Program-made: the position numbers and the translations under genes
DNA from: Streptomyces koelreuteriae
GTDB taxonomy: Bacteria > Actinomycetota > Actinomycetes > Streptomycetales > Streptomycetaceae
Assembly: GCF_018604545.1 (NCBI RefSeq)
Contig: NZ_CP075896.1
Span: 8,246,001-8,310,000, forward strand
Reading direction: 5' to 3'
Length of the DNA: 64,000 bases
In this document: positions 48,664 to 56,724 of the stretch, piece by piece
How positions within the stretch are numbered: the first letter of the stretch is position 1
How the letters are laid out: every line of letters starts with the position of its first letter
Notes under the pieces: generated by a model
What the model was told of the DNA's origin: nothing
Database searches by the model: none
Seen by the model: the letters and a program-made list of their open reading frames with translations, nothing else

Positions 48664-49389
48664 ATGGCGCGGGCAACCGGTAAGAGCGAAGCGGTCTACG
48701 AGCGGCTGAAGAGCGACATCGAGTCGCTGCGGCTGCGCCCGGGCGCCAAGCTCAGCGAGGTCCAGCTGAGCGAGGAGCTCGGCGCTTCGCGGACGCCCGT
48801 ACGGGAGGCGATCAGGCGGCTGGCCAGGGACGGCCTGGTCGACTTCGTACCGGGTGAGGTGGCCAGGGTGGCCGCGATCTCGCTGGGCGGGGTGCGGGCC
48901 CTGTTCGAGTTCCGCATGCTGCTGGAGCCCCGCGCGGCCGCATCGGTCGCGACGGCGGGTACGGGTGACGAGCGGGTGCTGGTGCCGTTTCGCGGACTGC
49001 TGGAGCGGCTGGAGGAGTTCGACGCGTCCTTCCGCGCGCTCGACGCCGCTGAACAGGTCCGCTCCTACCAGGAGTTCTACGAGGTCACGGAGGGGTTCGA
49101 CCAGGCGGTCATTGCCGCCTGCCGCAATCCGTACCTCGCCCGTACGATCCGGGACCTGCGCGGCCAGACCGTGCGGCTGCGGCACCTCTCGCACAGCGGG
49201 CCGCGCCGCATGCTGACGTCGCTGGAGGAGCATCGCGCGATGCTGAAGGCCATCACACAGGGGGACGCCCAGGCGGCGGAGGCGGCCTGCCGACACCACC
49301 TCGCGCAGACCCTGCAAGCCCTCATCGACAGTCTGACCAGCCACGACCTGGCCCTCGGGGTCGGTGTCCAGGTGGACATCGCGGGCTGA
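48664..49389 (+). CDS. GntR-family (FCD/FadR-like) transcriptional regulator
   Basis: The 241-residue protein has a GntR winged helix (VYERLKSDIESLRLRPGAKLSEVQLSEELGASRTPVREAIRRLARDGLV) and an all-helical FCD effector domain. In the latter, FEFRMLLEPRAAASVA, FYEVTEGFDQAVIAACRNPYLARTI, EEHRAMLKAI and CRHHLAQT carry the usual metal- or acid-binding His/Asp pattern. It should sense an organic acid made by the downstream pathway. Identical palindromes flank it, one at its own promoter and one before the dehydrogenase operon. Confidence 0.92.
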   Translation: MARATGKSEAVYERLKSDIESLRLRPGAKLSEVQLSEELGASRTPVREAIRRLARDGLVDFVPGEVARVAAISLGGVRALFEFRMLLEPRAAASVATAGTGDERVLVPFRGLLERLEEFDASFRALDAAEQVRSYQEFYEVTEGFDQAVIAACRNPYLARTIRDLRGQTVRLRHLSHSGPRRMLTSLEEHRAMLKAITQGDAQAAEAACRHHLAQTLQALIDSLTSHDLALGVGVQVDIAG

Positions 49390-49462
49390 TTCGCCGCTCG
49401 AAGCCCTGGCGGGGAAGGCGGTTTCCACGCGCTCGCCCTGCTGTGGTTTTCTTGGATCCACT

Positions 49463-49474
49463 GCTGTATACAGT
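49463..49474. promoter_or_regulatory. GntR-type operator, site 2 (dehydrogenase operon)
   Basis: GCTGTATACAGT repeats the 10-base palindromic core CTGTATACAG of site 1, 36 bases upstream of the Ldh_2-type gene. A degenerate extra half-site (TGGATACAT) follows directly. Confidence 0.72.
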
Positions 49475-49509
49475 AATGGATACATCGTTCTGGAGTGAGG
49501 GGCCGTCTC

Positions 49510-50574
49510 ATGCCGTACACCGTCGGCGCCGCCGAGCTGCTGGAGTTCGCCGCGGCCGCCAGCGAAGCCCACGGCGTCCCGCCCGCGGACGCAGCGCTGC
49601 TCGCCGACACGCTGGTGACCGCGGAGCTGTGGGGGCACCCGTCGCACGGGATGCTGCGCCTGCCGTGGTACCTCAGCCGGATCGAAAGCGGCGCCACCGC
49701 CGCGGTCGCCACCCCCGAGGTCGTGAGCGACAACGGCGCCGTCCTCGTCGTGGACGGTCGCGACGGTCTCGGCCAGGTCCTCACCGACCGCGCGGTCACC
49801 TGGGGCGTGGAGCGAGCCCGTCGCCATGGGATCAGCGCGGTCGCGGTGCGCGACTCCGGGCACTTCGGAACGGCTGCCTACTTCACGCGCAGGGCCGCGG
49901 CGGAGGGCTGTGTGGCGCTGCTGGCCACCAACGCCAGCCCGGCGATGGCGCCGTGGGGTGGGAAGGAGAAGCGGGTCGGTACCAACCCGTGGTCGATCGC
50001 CGCGCCCGGCGGCCGCTACGGCACGGTCGTGATGGACATCGCCAACACCGCGGTCGCGCGCGGCAAGATCTACCACGCGGGGGAGCGCGGCGAGCCGATC
50101 CCCGAGGGCTGGGCGGCTGACGCGGACGGCGTGCCGACCACCGACCCGCGCCGCGCCATCGAGGGCCTGATCCTGCCGATGGCGGGCCACAAGGGCTACG
50201 CCATCTCCTTCATGTTCGACGTGCTCGCGGGCGTGCTGACCGGCAGCGCCTTCGGCTCCTCCGTGGTCGGTCCCTACCGGCCCACCGGCCGCAGCGGCGT
50301 CGGTCACCTGCTGATCTGCGTCGACATCCGGTCGATGGCGGACCCGGCCGACTTCGAGCGCCGGATGGAGGCCCTGATCGAGGAGACCAAGTCCACCCCC
50401 ACCGCCCCGGGCACAGCCGAGATCTTCGTCCCGGGCGAGCCGGAGATCCGCACCGCCGAGCGCCTGCGCACCGAAGGCATCACCGTCGTCGACGACACCT
50501 GGACCTCCCTCGCGCGCATCGCCGAGGCCACCGCCGTACCCCTGCCCGCCGCCTCCGAGGAGCTTCCCGCATGA
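49510..50574 (+). CDS. Malate/L-lactate/sulfolactate-type (Ldh_2 family) NAD(P)-dependent dehydrogenase
   Basis: The 354-residue protein has the Ldh_2 pattern: ADTLVTAELWGHPSHGMLRLPWYLSRIESGA, VLVVDGRDGLGQVL, VRDSGHFGTAAYFTRRAAAEG, GTNPWSIAAP, VMDIANTAVARGKI and LPMAGHKGYAISFMFDVLAGVLTG. Members reduce or oxidise 2-oxo/2-hydroxy acids (malate, sulfolactate, ureidoglycolate) or cyclic imino acids. It heads a four-gene operon under the GntR site. The ATG at 49510 follows GAGGGG. The real substrate is unknown. Confidence 0.87.
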   Translation: MPYTVGAAELLEFAAAASEAHGVPPADAALLADTLVTAELWGHPSHGMLRLPWYLSRIESGATAAVATPEVVSDNGAVLVVDGRDGLGQVLTDRAVTWGVERARRHGISAVAVRDSGHFGTAAYFTRRAAAEGCVALLATNASPAMAPWGGKEKRVGTNPWSIAAPGGRYGTVVMDIANTAVARGKIYHAGERGEPIPEGWAADADGVPTTDPRRAIEGLILPMAGHKGYAISFMFDVLAGVLTGSAFGSSVVGPYRPTGRSGVGHLLICVDIRSMADPADFERRMEALIEETKSTPTAPGTAEIFVPGEPEIRTAERLRTEGITVVDDTWTSLARIAEATAVPLPAASEELPA

Positions 50575-50873
50575 TCGCGCTGACCGTATCCCTCCAGGTC
50601 GTCCCGGGCCGCCGTGACGACTTCCTCAAAGCCATCGAGGAGAACGCCGAGCGCTCCTTCACCGACGAGGCGGGCTGCCGTTACTTCGACGTCGTCTGCG
50701 ACCTGGCGGACGACCACCACTTCGTCTTCCACGAGATCTACGACGACGAGACCGCCGTCGAGGCCCATCGCGCCGCTCCCCACTTCAAGGTCTGGCGCGA
50801 GGCGGCGGAGCAGTACGTCGTCCCCGGCAGCCAGGTCAACACCCTCTCCCGCCGCCTGTTCCACCACTCCTGA
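50571..50873 (+). CDS. ABM-domain protein (putative quinol monooxygenase/YgiN-like)
   Basis: The 100-residue product is a single antibiotic-biosynthesis-monooxygenase domain: MIALTVSLQVVPGRRDDFLKAIEENAERSFTDEAGCRYFDVVCDLADDHHFVFHEIYDDETAVEAHRAAPHF. Such dimeric ferredoxin-like proteins act on quinols without cofactors or bind small products. The start overlaps the dehydrogenase stop by four bases, so it is part of the same pathway. Confidence 0.85.
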   Translation: MIALTVSLQVVPGRRDDFLKAIEENAERSFTDEAGCRYFDVVCDLADDHHFVFHEIYDDETAVEAHRAAPHFKVWREAAEQYVVPGSQVNTLSRRLFHHS

Positions 50874-50897
50874 CGGACCGATCGGAGCCCGCAGCCC

Positions 50898-51332
50898 ATG
50901 TGCACCCAGCCCGCCCAGCCGAATCTGCTGATCCGCCCCGACGAGGTCGAACGCTTCGACCGCGGCGGCGGCGTCGCCACCGTCCCCTACGTCGGCAAGT
51001 GGAACTCCGAGAAGGCGGTCATCACCACCGGGCAGACCGTCTTCCAGCCCGGCACCGGTCTGCCCCTGCACAGCCACAACGTCGAGGAGTCGGTCCTGAT
51101 CCTCGAAGGCGAGGCGACCGCCGAGATCGACGGCGAGTTCTTCGACCTGGAGGTCGGCCAGGCGACCTGGGTCCCGGCCGGCATCCCGCACCGGTTCTTC
51201 AACCGCGGCGAGGGCGTCATGCGGATCTACTGGGTCTACGGCGGCCGGGACGTCACCCGCACCATCACCGCCACCGGCGAGACCTTCGAGCACCTCTCCG
51301 CGAGCGACAAGGGAGGGGCCCCCACCTCATGA
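50898..51332 (+). CDS. Cupin-domain protein
   Basis: The 144-residue protein is a one-domain cupin. Motif 1 is GTGLPLHSHNVEESVLILEGEATAEIDG (His, His, Glu ligands). Motif 2 is VPAGIPHRFFNRGEG with the fourth ligand His. Such proteins bind Fe or Mn and can be isomerases, dioxygenases or lyases. It lies 24 bases after the ABM gene, and its stop overlaps the start of the aldehyde dehydrogenase. Confidence 0.86.
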   Translation: MCTQPAQPNLLIRPDEVERFDRGGGVATVPYVGKWNSEKAVITTGQTVFQPGTGLPLHSHNVEESVLILEGEATAEIDGEFFDLEVGQATWVPAGIPHRFFNRGEGVMRIYWVYGGRDVTRTITATGETFEHLSASDKGGAPTS

Positions 51333-52714
51333 GCGCCACCATCCGGATCATCAACCCCGCCACCGGCGAGCAGACAGCCACCTACGAAGGCTGGGACGCG
51401 GGCCGCATCGAGGCCGCCGTGGCGCGGGCGCACGCCGCGAGCCGCGCCTGGGCGCTGGTCCCGGTGACCGAGCGGGCCGCGCGCGCCGCCCGTCTCGCCC
51501 GCACTCTGCGCGAACACCAGGACCACCTCGCCTCCCTGGCCGTCACCGAGATGGGCAAACCGGTGGCGGAGGCCGAGGGCGAGGTGGAGAAGTCGGCGGT
51601 CACCGCCGAGTACTACGCCCTGCAGGGACCCGGCATCCTCGCCGACGAGCAGGTCGAGGTCGACGGAGCGCGAGCATGGGTGGCGTACGAGCCCGCCGGC
51701 CTAGTCCTGGCCGTCATGCCGTGGAACTTCCCCGTCTGGCAGGTCATGCGCTTCGCCGTCCCCTCCCTGGTAGCGGGCAACGGTGTCCTGCTCAAGCACG
51801 CTTCCAACGTCACCGGCAGCGCCCTGGCGTTGCAGGACCTCTTTGTCGAGGCGGGCTTCCCCGAGCACCTGGTGACCACCCTCGTCATCGCGGATACGGA
51901 CGTACCCGAGGTGACAGCGCGGCTCATCGAGGACGACCGCGTCGCCGCCGTCACCCTCACCGGAAGTAACCGGGCGGGCGCGGCCGTCGGATCGGCGGCC
52001 GGACGTGCGGCGAAGAAGTCCGTCCTGGAACTGGGCGGTTCGGACGCCTTCGTGGTCCTCGACGACGCCGACATCGACGCAGCCGCCGCGGCGGCGGTGA
52101 GGGCTCGCTTCACCAACTCGGGCCAGAGCTGCGTCTGCGCCAAGCGGTTCATCGTCAGCGCCACCGTGGCGGACGCCTTCACCACCGCCTTCGTGGCCGG
52201 CGTCGAAGCGCTGCGCGTCGGCGATCCGCGCGACCGTCGGACCCAGATCGGCCCGCTCGCCCGCGATGACCTGCGAGCGGCGATCCAACGGCAGGTCGAG
52301 GACTCCGTCGCCGCCGGGGCCCGGCTCCTCACCGGAGGCAAACCCCTGCCCGGCGACGGGTACTTCTACCGGCCGACCGTCCTGGCGGACACCGGCCCCG
52401 GCATGCCCGCCTTCGACGAGGAGACCTTCGGACCGCTCGCCGCCCTCACCGTCGCCCGGGACGACGAGGACGCCGTACGGCTCGCGAACGCCACCGCGTT
52501 CGGACTCGGGGTGAGCGTCTGGACGGCCGACCCGGGCCGGGGCGTCGCCCTGGCCCGCCGTGTCACCAGCGGAGCGGCCTTCGTCAACGCGATCGTCGCG
52601 TCCGACCCGCGCCTGCCCTTCGGCGGCACCAAGCGCAGCGGCCACGGCCGCGAACTGGCCGCCGCCGGCATCCGCGAGTTCACCAACACCCGCACGTACT
52701 GGGTCACCGCCTGA
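51329..52714 (+). CDS. NAD(P)-dependent aldehyde dehydrogenase, succinate-semialdehyde-type
   Basis: The 461-residue product has the ALDH fold with PWNFPVWQVMRFAVPSLVAGN, VTLTGSNRAGAAVGSAAGRAAKKSVLELGGSD (general-base Glu), FTNSGQSCVCAKRF (nucleophilic Cys) and ETFGPLAALTV. Short length and EMGKPVAEAEGEVEKS resemble the SSADH/GabD1 branch. It closes the GntR-controlled operon and presumably oxidises an aldehyde made by the upstream enzymes. Confidence 0.9.
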   Translation: MSATIRIINPATGEQTATYEGWDAGRIEAAVARAHAASRAWALVPVTERAARAARLARTLREHQDHLASLAVTEMGKPVAEAEGEVEKSAVTAEYYALQGPGILADEQVEVDGARAWVAYEPAGLVLAVMPWNFPVWQVMRFAVPSLVAGNGVLLKHASNVTGSALALQDLFVEAGFPEHLVTTLVIADTDVPEVTARLIEDDRVAAVTLTGSNRAGAAVGSAAGRAAKKSVLELGGSDAFVVLDDADIDAAAAAAVRARFTNSGQSCVCAKRFIVSATVADAFTTAFVAGVEALRVGDPRDRRTQIGPLARDDLRAAIQRQVEDSVAAGARLLTGGKPLPGDGYFYRPTVLADTGPGMPAFDEETFGPLAALTVARDDEDAVRLANATAFGLGVSVWTADPGRGVALARRVTSGAAFVNAIVASDPRLPFGGTKRSGHGRELAAAGIREFTNTRTYWVTA

Positions 52715-52729
52715 CGGCTCGGGCCGGGC

Positions 52730-53164
52730 TCAGTCGAGGCAGAACTCGTTGCCCTCGATGTCCTGCATCGTGATGCACGACTCTTCTTGCCCATCGGCAA
52801 GCTGCGTGTACAGGTGGACCGCGCCGAGCGAGACCAGCCGTGCGCACTCGGCCTCCAGCGTGGCGAGACGCTCTTCCCCGACGAGCCCGATGCCGGCCCG
52901 GACGTCCAGGTGCACCCGGTTCTTGACGACCTTCCCCTCGGGTACGCGCTGGAAGAGCAGGCGCGGGCCCGTACCCGAGGGGTCACTGCACGCGAAATAG
53001 GTCACCTGGTCCTCGGGCGGCAGCGAGCGGTGGTAGTCCTCCCACGTGGCGAACCCCTCCGGGACCGGCGGTAGGACGTATCCCAGCACCTCGCACCAGA
53101 AGGCAGCGAGGCGCGCGGGCTCCGCGCAGTCGAAGGTGATCTGGATCTGCTTGATCGATGACAT
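52730..53164 (-). CDS. VOC (glyoxalase/bleomycin-resistance fold) protein
   Basis: The 144-residue protein has two beta-alpha-beta-beta-beta modules typical of VOC proteins: IQITFDCAEPARLAAFWCEVLGYVLPP, then LFQRVPEGKVVKNRVHLDVRAG and CITMQDIEGNEFCLD. It belongs to the common actinobacterial 'glyoxalase-like' group with no fixed activity. The start MSSIKQIQ is used because the frame upstream reads unrelated sequence. It is convergent with the aldehyde dehydrogenase gene. Confidence 0.83.
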   Translation of the reverse strand: MSSIKQIQITFDCAEPARLAAFWCEVLGYVLPPVPEGFATWEDYHRSLPPEDQVTYFACSDPSGTGPRLLFQRVPEGKVVKNRVHLDVRAGIGLVGEERLATLEAECARLVSLGAVHLYTQLADGQEESCITMQDIEGNEFCLD

Positions 53165-53270
53165 CAGCGCACCATAGCGCTCCCAGTGACCGGACCGTAC
53201 TGCTGGTGCCCAGGGGTGTCGACCTGTTGTTCGAGCTGTGTCATCGTGGGCGCCGTGCGGAGGTGAGTCC

Positions 53271-54119
53271 ATGACCGGCGCGGACCCCGGGCTGTTCACC
53301 CCTGATTCGGTGACCTGGCAGGTGCACGGCGACCCCATGATGTGGATCGCCGGTATCCGGGCGCTCTACCTCCAGGCCCTGCATCCGCGCGCCGTACGCG
53401 GCGTCATGCAGAACTCCGACTTCCGGCAGGACGCCTGGGGCCGGCTGATGCGCACCGCGAACTTCGTCGGCACCACGACATACGGCACCACGGAAGCCGC
53501 CGAACGGGCGGGCGCCCGCGTGAGGAAGATCCACCGCATGCTGACGGCGACCGACCCGGACACCGGCGAGCGCTACGGCGTCGACGAACCCAGTCTGCTC
53601 CTGTGGGTGCACTGCGCCGAGATCGACTCCTACCTGCACGTGCTGCGCGAATCCGGGTTCCGGCTCACCGACGCCGAGGCCGACCGCTACATCGCCGAAC
53701 ACCGGCAGAGCGCACGCCTGGTGGGGCTCGACCCGGGCACCGTACCGGCCGACCGGGCCGAGCTGGCCGCCTACTTCGAGAAGGTGCGCCCGGAGCTGGC
53801 CGCCGGACCCGAGGCACGCGAAGTGGACGACTTCCTCCTCCACCCGCCGACGCACCCGCTCCTCGTACCGGTGCGCGAGGTGCTGTGGCGGCGCGTGGCA
53901 CAACTGGCGTACGCCTCTCTGCCGCCGTACGCCCACGAGTTGTACGGCAGACCGGCCCCCGCACCCGCCACCGCCGCCCGGCAACTGCGCCTCACCGGTC
54001 TCCTGTTGCGCCGGATTCCCGCACGTCTGCGCTGGCAACTCCCGCCCAAACACATCCTGCGTGCCATGGCGAGGCTCGGCCCGGACACGCGCCCGGCACC
54101 GTACAAACTCGGACGATAG
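53271..54119 (+). CDS. MpaB-like oxygenase (DUF2236)
   Basis: The 282-residue protein matches the ER/MpaB/rubber-oxygenase-like DUF2236 family: GDPMMWIAGIRALYLQALHPRAVRGVMQNSDFRQDAWGRLMRTANFVGTTTYGTTEAAERAGARVRKIH, and LLLWVHCAEIDSYLHVL. In MpaB and Lcp-type relatives the conserved histidines bind heme or iron and the proteins cleave isoprenoid double bonds. Here the substrate is unknown. The ATG follows GGAGGTGAG. It is divergent from the VOC gene. Confidence 0.85.
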   Translation: MTGADPGLFTPDSVTWQVHGDPMMWIAGIRALYLQALHPRAVRGVMQNSDFRQDAWGRLMRTANFVGTTTYGTTEAAERAGARVRKIHRMLTATDPDTGERYGVDEPSLLLWVHCAEIDSYLHVLRESGFRLTDAEADRYIAEHRQSARLVGLDPGTVPADRAELAAYFEKVRPELAAGPEAREVDDFLLHPPTHPLLVPVREVLWRRVAQLAYASLPPYAHELYGRPAPAPATAARQLRLTGLLLRRIPARLRWQLPPKHILRAMARLGPDTRPAPYKLGR

Positions 54120-54185
54120 GCCGCCATACTGAGTGGGCCAGTGGGAGGAGCGGGCGAACAGCTACCGGGGGGAGCGTCGCGCGAC

Positions 54186-56414
54186 ATGGGGGAGAGCAGG
54201 CTCATCCACGGCCGATACCGGCTGCTCGATCTGATCGGGCGCGGCGGCATGGGCGAGGTGTGGCGGGCACGGGACGAGTCCCTCGGCCGGCACGTCGCCG
54301 TCAAATGCCTCAAACCGCTGGGCCCCAACCACGACCACGCCTTCACGCGCGTACTGCGCGAGCGGTTCCGGCGTGAGGCCCGGGTGGCCGCAGCGCTCCA
54401 GCACCGGGGCATCACCGTCGTACACGACTTCGGCGAGTCCGAGGGCGTCCTCTACCTCGTCATGGAGCTGCTGGACGGCCGCAATCTCAGTCAGCTCCTG
54501 GAGGACAACAAGCAGCACCCGCTGCCGGTCGCCGACGTGGTGGAGATCGCCGAGCAGGTCGCCGCCGCGCTGGCGTACTGCCACGAGCAGAACATCGTCC
54601 ACCGCGATCTGAAACCGGCCAACATCGTGCGGCTCGGCGACGGCACCGTGAAGATCTGCGACTTCGGCATAGCCCGCCTCGGCCACGACATCGGCTTCAC
54701 CTCCCGGCTGACCGGCACCGGCATCGCCATGGGCACCCCGCACTACATGTCCCCGGAGCAGATCAGCGGCACCGAGGTCGACCAGCGCAGCGACCTGTAC
54801 TCCTTCGGGTGCGTGCTCTACGAGATCGCCACCGGCGTGCCGCCGTTCGACCTCGACGACCCCTGGGCGATCCTCGTCGGCCACCGCGACACCCCGCCCC
54901 GGCCGCTGCGCGAACATCGCCGCGAACTGCCCGAGTACCTGGAGCGCGTCGTCCTGGACCTGCTGGCCAAGGAACCCGGGCACAGACCCGACGACGCCCG
55001 CGAGCTGGCCCGTCGGATCAGCATGCACCGGGCCGCGCCGCAGTATGTGCCGAGCGTGCTGGCGGCCCGTGCCGCGCCCGGCGCGCTTGCGGGAGCGGGA
55101 CGGCTGCCGTCCTGGACCCACGGCATGACCACCGGCCACAAGGCCGCCGGTGCCGGGCTGCGCACCGCACCGGCGGACCCGGCGGCCGGACTCTCCGGCG
55201 AATGGATCGCCCGGCCCGCCGCGGGCCCCGTCGAGGATCCCGTCCCCGAGGAACGGCCCACCCCGCCCCCGGACGCCCTGACCGCCTTGGCCGGCCGGCA
55301 CAACGCGGGCCTGAGCCTCGGCCGGCTCGGCCGCTGGGCGGAAGCGGGGGAGGTGCACCGGGCGGTCGCCGCCGAACGCGAACACCTCCTCGGCCCCGAC
55401 CACCCCGACACCCTCGCCAGCCGCTACGAGGTCGCCTTCACGCTCAGCCGCACCGGCCGCGCCGCGGACGCTCTGCGCGAGTACAAGCACGTCACCGAGG
55501 CCAGGATCCGCAGCCACGGCGCCGACCATCCCGACACGCTCGCCGCGCGCCAGGAGATGGCCTACGTGCTCGGTCAGTTGGGCCGTCCCTTCGACGCCCA
55601 CCGGGTGTACACCTCGGTGCTCACCGCCCGGGAGCGCACGATGGGGACCGACCACCCCGACACCCTGCGTTGCCGGCACAACCTCGCCTTCAACCTCAGC
55701 CGCCTCGGCCGACTGGAGGACTCCTACCGCATGGCCCGCGAGGTGGCCGCCGCCCGCGCCCGGGTGCTCGGCCCGGACCACCCCGACACCCTCGTCACCC
55801 GCTACGAAGTCGCCTACGCCCTCGGCCAATTGGGCCGCTGGGCCGAAGCCCTGGAGACCTACCGTGAGGTCGCCGCGGCCCGTGCCAGGGCCCTCGGCGC
55901 CGACCACCCCGACACGCTCGCCGCCCGGCACGAGATCGGCATCAGCCTGGGCCGCCTCGGCCGCAGCGCGGAGGCCCTGGACCTCTATCGCGACCTGGCC
56001 GAGGACCGCACCCGCGTCCAGGGCCCCACCCACCCCGAGACCCTGCGCGCCCGCCACGGCCGGTGCGTCAACCTGGGTCGGCTGGGCCGCTGGGAGGAGG
56101 CCCTCGCCGAGTCCCGGGACGTCGGCGCCCTCCGCGAGCGGATCCTCGGACCCGAGCATCCGGACACCCTGGTCAGCCTCCGCGAGGTCGCCGTCGGCCT
56201 GGGCTGGCTGGCCCGCTGGGCCGACGCGCTCACCGAATACCGGCGCGTCGCCGCCGCCCGCGAACGCGTCCTCGGCACGGACCACCCCGACACCCTCGCC
56301 AGCCGCAACGACGAGGCACACTGCCTCCAACAACTCGGCCGCGCCGCCGAAGCCGTGGCGCTCTACCGCCAGGTGGCGGCCCTGCGCGAGCAACGGGCGT
56401 CGGCCGGGCGGTGA
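54186..56414 (+). CDS. Soluble Ser/Thr protein kinase fused to a kinesin-light-chain-type TPR array
   Basis: The N-terminal 270 or so residues form a Hanks-type kinase: P-loop GRGGMG at 18-23, Lys40 in HVAVKCLKP, HRDLKPANI at 139-147, DFG at 159-161, and SPEQ in place of APE. After a 100-residue linker come about nine TPR units of exactly 42 residues, eight with an HPDTL/HPETL core followed by LG.LGR..EAL..YR. There is no membrane segment, unlike PknB-type kinases, so it acts in the cytosol. The TPR half likely docks substrates or a complex. ATG 54186 follows GGGGGAG; a GTG 45 bases upstream is also possible. Confidence 0.92.
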   Translation: MGESRLIHGRYRLLDLIGRGGMGEVWRARDESLGRHVAVKCLKPLGPNHDHAFTRVLRERFRREARVAAALQHRGITVVHDFGESEGVLYLVMELLDGRNLSQLLEDNKQHPLPVADVVEIAEQVAAALAYCHEQNIVHRDLKPANIVRLGDGTVKICDFGIARLGHDIGFTSRLTGTGIAMGTPHYMSPEQISGTEVDQRSDLYSFGCVLYEIATGVPPFDLDDPWAILVGHRDTPPRPLREHRRELPEYLERVVLDLLAKEPGHRPDDARELARRISMHRAAPQYVPSVLAARAAPGALAGAGRLPSWTHGMTTGHKAAGAGLRTAPADPAAGLSGEWIARPAAGPVEDPVPEERPTPPPDALTALAGRHNAGLSLGRLGRWAEAGEVHRAVAAEREHLLGPDHPDTLASRYEVAFTLSRTGRAADALREYKHVTEARIRSHGADHPDTLAARQEMAYVLGQLGRPFDAHRVYTSVLTARERTMGTDHPDTLRCRHNLAFNLSRLGRLEDSYRMAREVAAARARVLGPDHPDTLVTRYEVAYALGQLGRWAEALETYREVAAARARALGADHPDTLAARHEIGISLGRLGRSAEALDLYRDLAEDRTRVQGPTHPETLRARHGRCVNLGRLGRWEEALAESRDVGALRERILGPEHPDTLVSLREVAVGLGWLARWADALTEYRRVAAARERVLGTDHPDTLASRNDEAHCLQQLGRAAEAVALYRQVAALREQRASAGR
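55392..56400 (+). repeat. Tandem 126-bp coding repeat (TPR array)
   Basis: The GGNNCCGACCACCCCGACAC-type core recurs at 55392, 55518, 55644, 55770, 55896, 56022, 56148 and 56274, an exact 126-bp period with no insertion or deletion. Units differ by many substitutions but share long blocks, so the array can expand or contract by recombination. Confidence 0.9.
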
Positions 56415-56724
56415 CCCGGGCGGAACCGGGTCGGCAGCGCGAGAAGTCGGTCGGCCGGAGGCCGGGGTCGCCCTGAACACCCAGGTGACCGCACACTGCT
56501 GAAGGCCGTGCCTGGACACCGACTGCCGCCGGGCGGCCCGACCGCCTGTCTCGACGCCTGCACCGCGGAGCCCGTCGTCCGGGCGGATGCCCACGCCGAT
56601 GAGCCTGCCGCCCGGGACCGTCGCCGACGGCCGAAGGGCCCGTCCGCCCACCTCGACGCCTCCGCCCAAGGGCCCGTTCGCCGCCCGTCTGGCCGACCTG
56701 GATCACCCCGTGTTACGAAGAACC
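56415..56724 (+). other. Intergenic region between the kinase and the flavoprotein gene
   Basis: These 310 bases contain a direct repeat, AAGGGCCCGTCCGCC (56634-56648) and AAGGGCCCGTTCGCC (56668-56682), and a weak inverted repeat CCCGG/CCGGG right after the kinase stop. The flavoprotein frame stays open upstream of its likely ATG but does not resemble its family there. I see no other gene or RNA. Confidence 0.5.
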
